A DNA stretch of 64,000 nucleotides from CAYONP01 sp964405335. Lineage in GTDB: Bacteria > Armatimonadota > UBA10988. The notes below the pieces were generated by a model, which was given only the letters and a program-made list of their open reading frames with translations, was not told where the DNA came from and made no database searches. Numbering within the stretch: position 1 is the first letter of the stretch; every line of letters starts with the position of its first letter. Shown piece after piece: positions 62,366 through 64,000 of this stretch. The stretch is taken from assembly GCA_964405335.1 (NCBI GenBank), contig CAYONP010000019.1:8259-72258 (forward strand). The letters are read 5' to 3'. The translations under genes were made by a program, and so were the position numbers.

Positions 62366-63870
62366 GGCACCACCGTCGTCTTCTCGGCATCGAACGGTAC
62401 GTCGCGGTCGAGCGGGTAGATCGGCCGGCGCACCGAGCGGTAGTCGTAGCAGGCGAACTCGGGTCGGTGCACGCCCGGCGTGTCGGCGTCGTAGACGCGG
62501 TCGGCCAGCGGCTCGAACGCGGCGCGGTAATGCACCGCCGACTTGAGCACCAGCAGCCGCGCGTTCTCGGGCGGCACGCCGACGGCGCGGAGATACTCCG
62601 GATCCCACACCTGCGCCCGGCGCGAACAGACCACCACCGTCACGCCGCCGACCTGCAGCACGGCGGTGCGGCCCATGTTGCCACGCACACCGTACGACAT
62701 CTCGCTGCGGTGAGTGAACCGCCCGTCGGACAGCAGACGCACGTAGGCCCGGCAGGCCAGCGGCGCGCCGTGCCGGTCGTCGGTCTTGCCGCCCAGCCGC
62801 GCGTCGATGGTCGCGCCGACGCCGGCGGCGAAGGCCTGGTCGACCGTCTCCGGGTCGTACAGCGCGGCCAACACGGCGTCGGTCAGTGCGGCGGCGATCA
62901 TCGCCTGGAGCAGCACCGTGCCGTCGCACGGCGCGCCGCCGCCGGGGTTGTCGGAGCCGTCGGCGACAATCACCGGCCGCCGCTGTTCGGCGTAGGTGTA
63001 GTCGATGATGGCGTCGATCGGTGTCAGCTCCGGCTCGAACGCCTCGCGCAGCGACCAGATCAGCGCCCCCAGCTCGGCGGCGCAGGCCCGTGCCAAGGCC
63101 TCATCGCCATCGGTAGCGATCAGCACGCCGACGCCGGCGTCGTGGATGTCGGCGAAGGGGAAGCCCATCGCCACGGTGCCGGTCAGCACGCCGGGGCGAG
63201 ACTCGATCTCATGCAGCCGGGCGAGCACCTGCCGCATCGGCTCAATCAGCGTGCACTGCTTGGGCGGCATGGTCAGCAGCGGGAGCTGGCAGAAGGCGGT
63301 GAGCGGCCGGATCTCGCGCCGGGCCAGCCGCGCGGCAAGCTCGAACGCCTCGACGCCGCGTTCGTACATGTCGGTGTGCGGGTAGAGGTCGAAGCCGACG
63401 ATCAGGTCGGCGCCGGCGACCATCGCCGCGGTCAGGTTGGCGTGGAAGTCGAGCGTGACGACGATGGGCAGGTCGGGCCCGACGCGCTCGCGCACGGCGG
63501 CAATCAGGTGGCCCTCGGAATCCTCGTTGGCGGCGCTGACCATGGCCCCGTGCAGCGGCAGGATGAGCGCGTCGCAGGCCGGCTCGGCGGCGATGCGGCC
63601 GAGCAGCTCGGCGAGCAGCTCCTGCTCGCACTCGGCAGTGACCAGGCCCGATGGCTGAGCGAAGGCGCGGAGCGGGGTGCGGCAGTCGACCCCAAGTCGC
63701 TCAGCGGCGTCGAGGCAGCCGCCGAGGATGGTCCGCGTTCCCCGCGACGATTCGGCGATCGCGTCGGCGGACGCAAACACCTCGCCCGGTGGGCGGAAGT
63801 CGGCGATGACGGTCGGGGTGACGGCGAAGGTGTTGGTCTCGTGGCCGTAGCCGGCGCAGACGATGGTCAT
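62362..63870 (-). CDS. MlrC-like (peptidase family M81) metallohydrolase
   Basis: This 502-residue protein belongs to the MlrC family, first known from microcystin degradation, and widely present in soil bacteria with unknown substrates. The N-terminal GYGHETNTF motif is diagnostic, VTLDFHANL near residue 165 holds another metal-ligand pair, and PHTDMYERG near residue 190 is also typical. The C-terminal MlrC_C domain fits the rest. The ATG at 63870 was preferred to the one at 63897 because it opens the family N-terminus. It overlaps pyrC, so the two may be co-transcribed. The substrate may be a D-amino-acid or cyclic-peptide compound, which is inference. Confidence 0.88.
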   Translation of the reverse strand: MTIVCAGYGHETNTFAVTPTVIADFRPPGEVFASADAIAESSRGTRTILGGCLDAAERLGVDCRTPLRAFAQPSGLVTAECEQELLAELLGRIAAEPACDALILPLHGAMVSAANEDSEGHLIAAVRERVGPDLPIVVTLDFHANLTAAMVAGADLIVGFDLYPHTDMYERGVEAFELAARLARREIRPLTAFCQLPLLTMPPKQCTLIEPMRQVLARLHEIESRPGVLTGTVAMGFPFADIHDAGVGVLIATDGDEALARACAAELGALIWSLREAFEPELTPIDAIIDYTYAEQRRPVIVADGSDNPGGGAPCDGTVLLQAMIAAALTDAVLAALYDPETVDQAFAAGVGATIDARLGGKTDDRHGAPLACRAYVRLLSDGRFTHRSEMSYGVRGNMGRTAVLQVGGVTVVVCSRRAQVWDPEYLRAVGVPPENARLLVLKSAVHYRAAFEPLADRVYDADTPGVHRPEFACYDYRSVRRPIYPLDRDVPFDAEKTTVVP

Positions 63871-63958
63871 CTGGCGTGAGCCTGACGGCGCCAGCACGGG
63901 GTTGGGCAGCAGCGACGAGCCGGATCCTACCGGCTGTGCGGCCGGGGCGTGCGAACGG

Positions 63959-64000
63959 CCCCCACCCCCGACCCCTCCCCCTGGCGCGGCGCCAGGGAGA
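63959..64000. repeat. Partial GC-rich palindromic repeat at window end
   Basis: After a C-rich stretch with CCCCGACCCC-like runs, a perfect palindrome CCCTGGCGC / GCGCCAGGG (63979-63997, one-base centre) ends the window. It recalls a dispersed intergenic repeat seen in many G+C-rich environmental genomes. The element continues past the window edge, so its full form cannot be judged. Confidence 0.5.

Overview
The window is a strongly G+C-rich bacterial chromosome segment. It is densely packed, with many 1 to 11 nt stop/start overlaps and frequent GTG or TTG starts. The organism is a diderm: it has an Lpt lipopolysaccharide-transport operon, a Wza-like SLBB exporter and lipoproteins. Several families seen here (DUF6785-like membrane protein, DUF4091-like glycosidase, copper-amine-oxidase N-terminal stalk domain, phosphodiester glycosidase, MlrC/M81, a solitary EutN/CcmL) are, from memory, frequent in Armatimonadota, Planctomycetota and related environmental lineages. 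I would place it there, most likely Armatimonadota-like, but sequence reading alone cannot settle the phylum. No rRNA, CRISPR array, prophage, replication origin or intact insertion sequence was seen.

Layout. 1-5.8 kb: an exopolysaccharide region with the 3' end of a polyprenyl-phosphate sugar transferase, and on the other strand a ten-repeat SLBB export protein, a sugar isomerase-like TIM barrel and hisA, preceded by tRNA-Thr(CGU). 5.9-14.2 kb: a Gfo/Idh/MocA oxidoreductase, a leucine-rich-repeat protein, a stalk-domain protein, a DUF6785-like membrane protein and a three-gene ABC exporter with a clear promoter. 14.2-17 kb: a PASTA protein / ECF sigma / anti-sigma-like operon. 17-20.5 kb: an SDR reductase, an MsbA-like ABC exporter and two paralogous lipoproteins. 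20.5-26.6 kb: rplU-rpmA-obgE-proB-proA followed by a GH51 arabinofuranosidase. 26.6-30.6 kb: a EutN/CcmL protein leading an lptA-like/lptB/lptF-lptG-like operon. 30.8-35.2 kb: rimP-nusA-ylxR-infB-ylxP with a consensus promoter and a leader hairpin plus U-tract that looks like an attenuator. 35.3-46.8 kb: phosphodiester glycosidase, a GT-C-type membrane protein, a degenerate receiver/kinase, TldE-like, MazG-like, a DUF4091-like glycosidase, and a Nif3/zinc-ribbon pair. 46.8-52.6 kb: a second carbohydrate cluster (beta-helix GH141-like protein, carbohydrate-binding-like protein, a second GH51). 52.5-64 kb: TPR protein, tsaC, prmC, a second Gfo/Idh oxidoreductase, a small membrane protein, a giant ATPase, pyrC and an MlrC-family protein.

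The most unusual object is the 1,454-residue protein at 56788-61152. Its first ~135 residues align by eye with REP-associated tyrosine transposases (RAYT, Y1 family), but both metal-binding His and the catalytic Tyr are replaced. The rest resembles the large P-loop ATPases of the PglY/DUF6079/BrxC group known from BREX phage defence, yet no BREX partner is nearby. The same window carries three ~83 nt inverted-repeat elements with GGGGTCAGGTC-type ends, which look like the REP-type repeats that RAYTs act on; one of them supplies the start codon of prmC. A domesticated transposase domain fused to a defence-type ATPase, in a genome holding candidate target repeats, is the best lead for an undescribed system.
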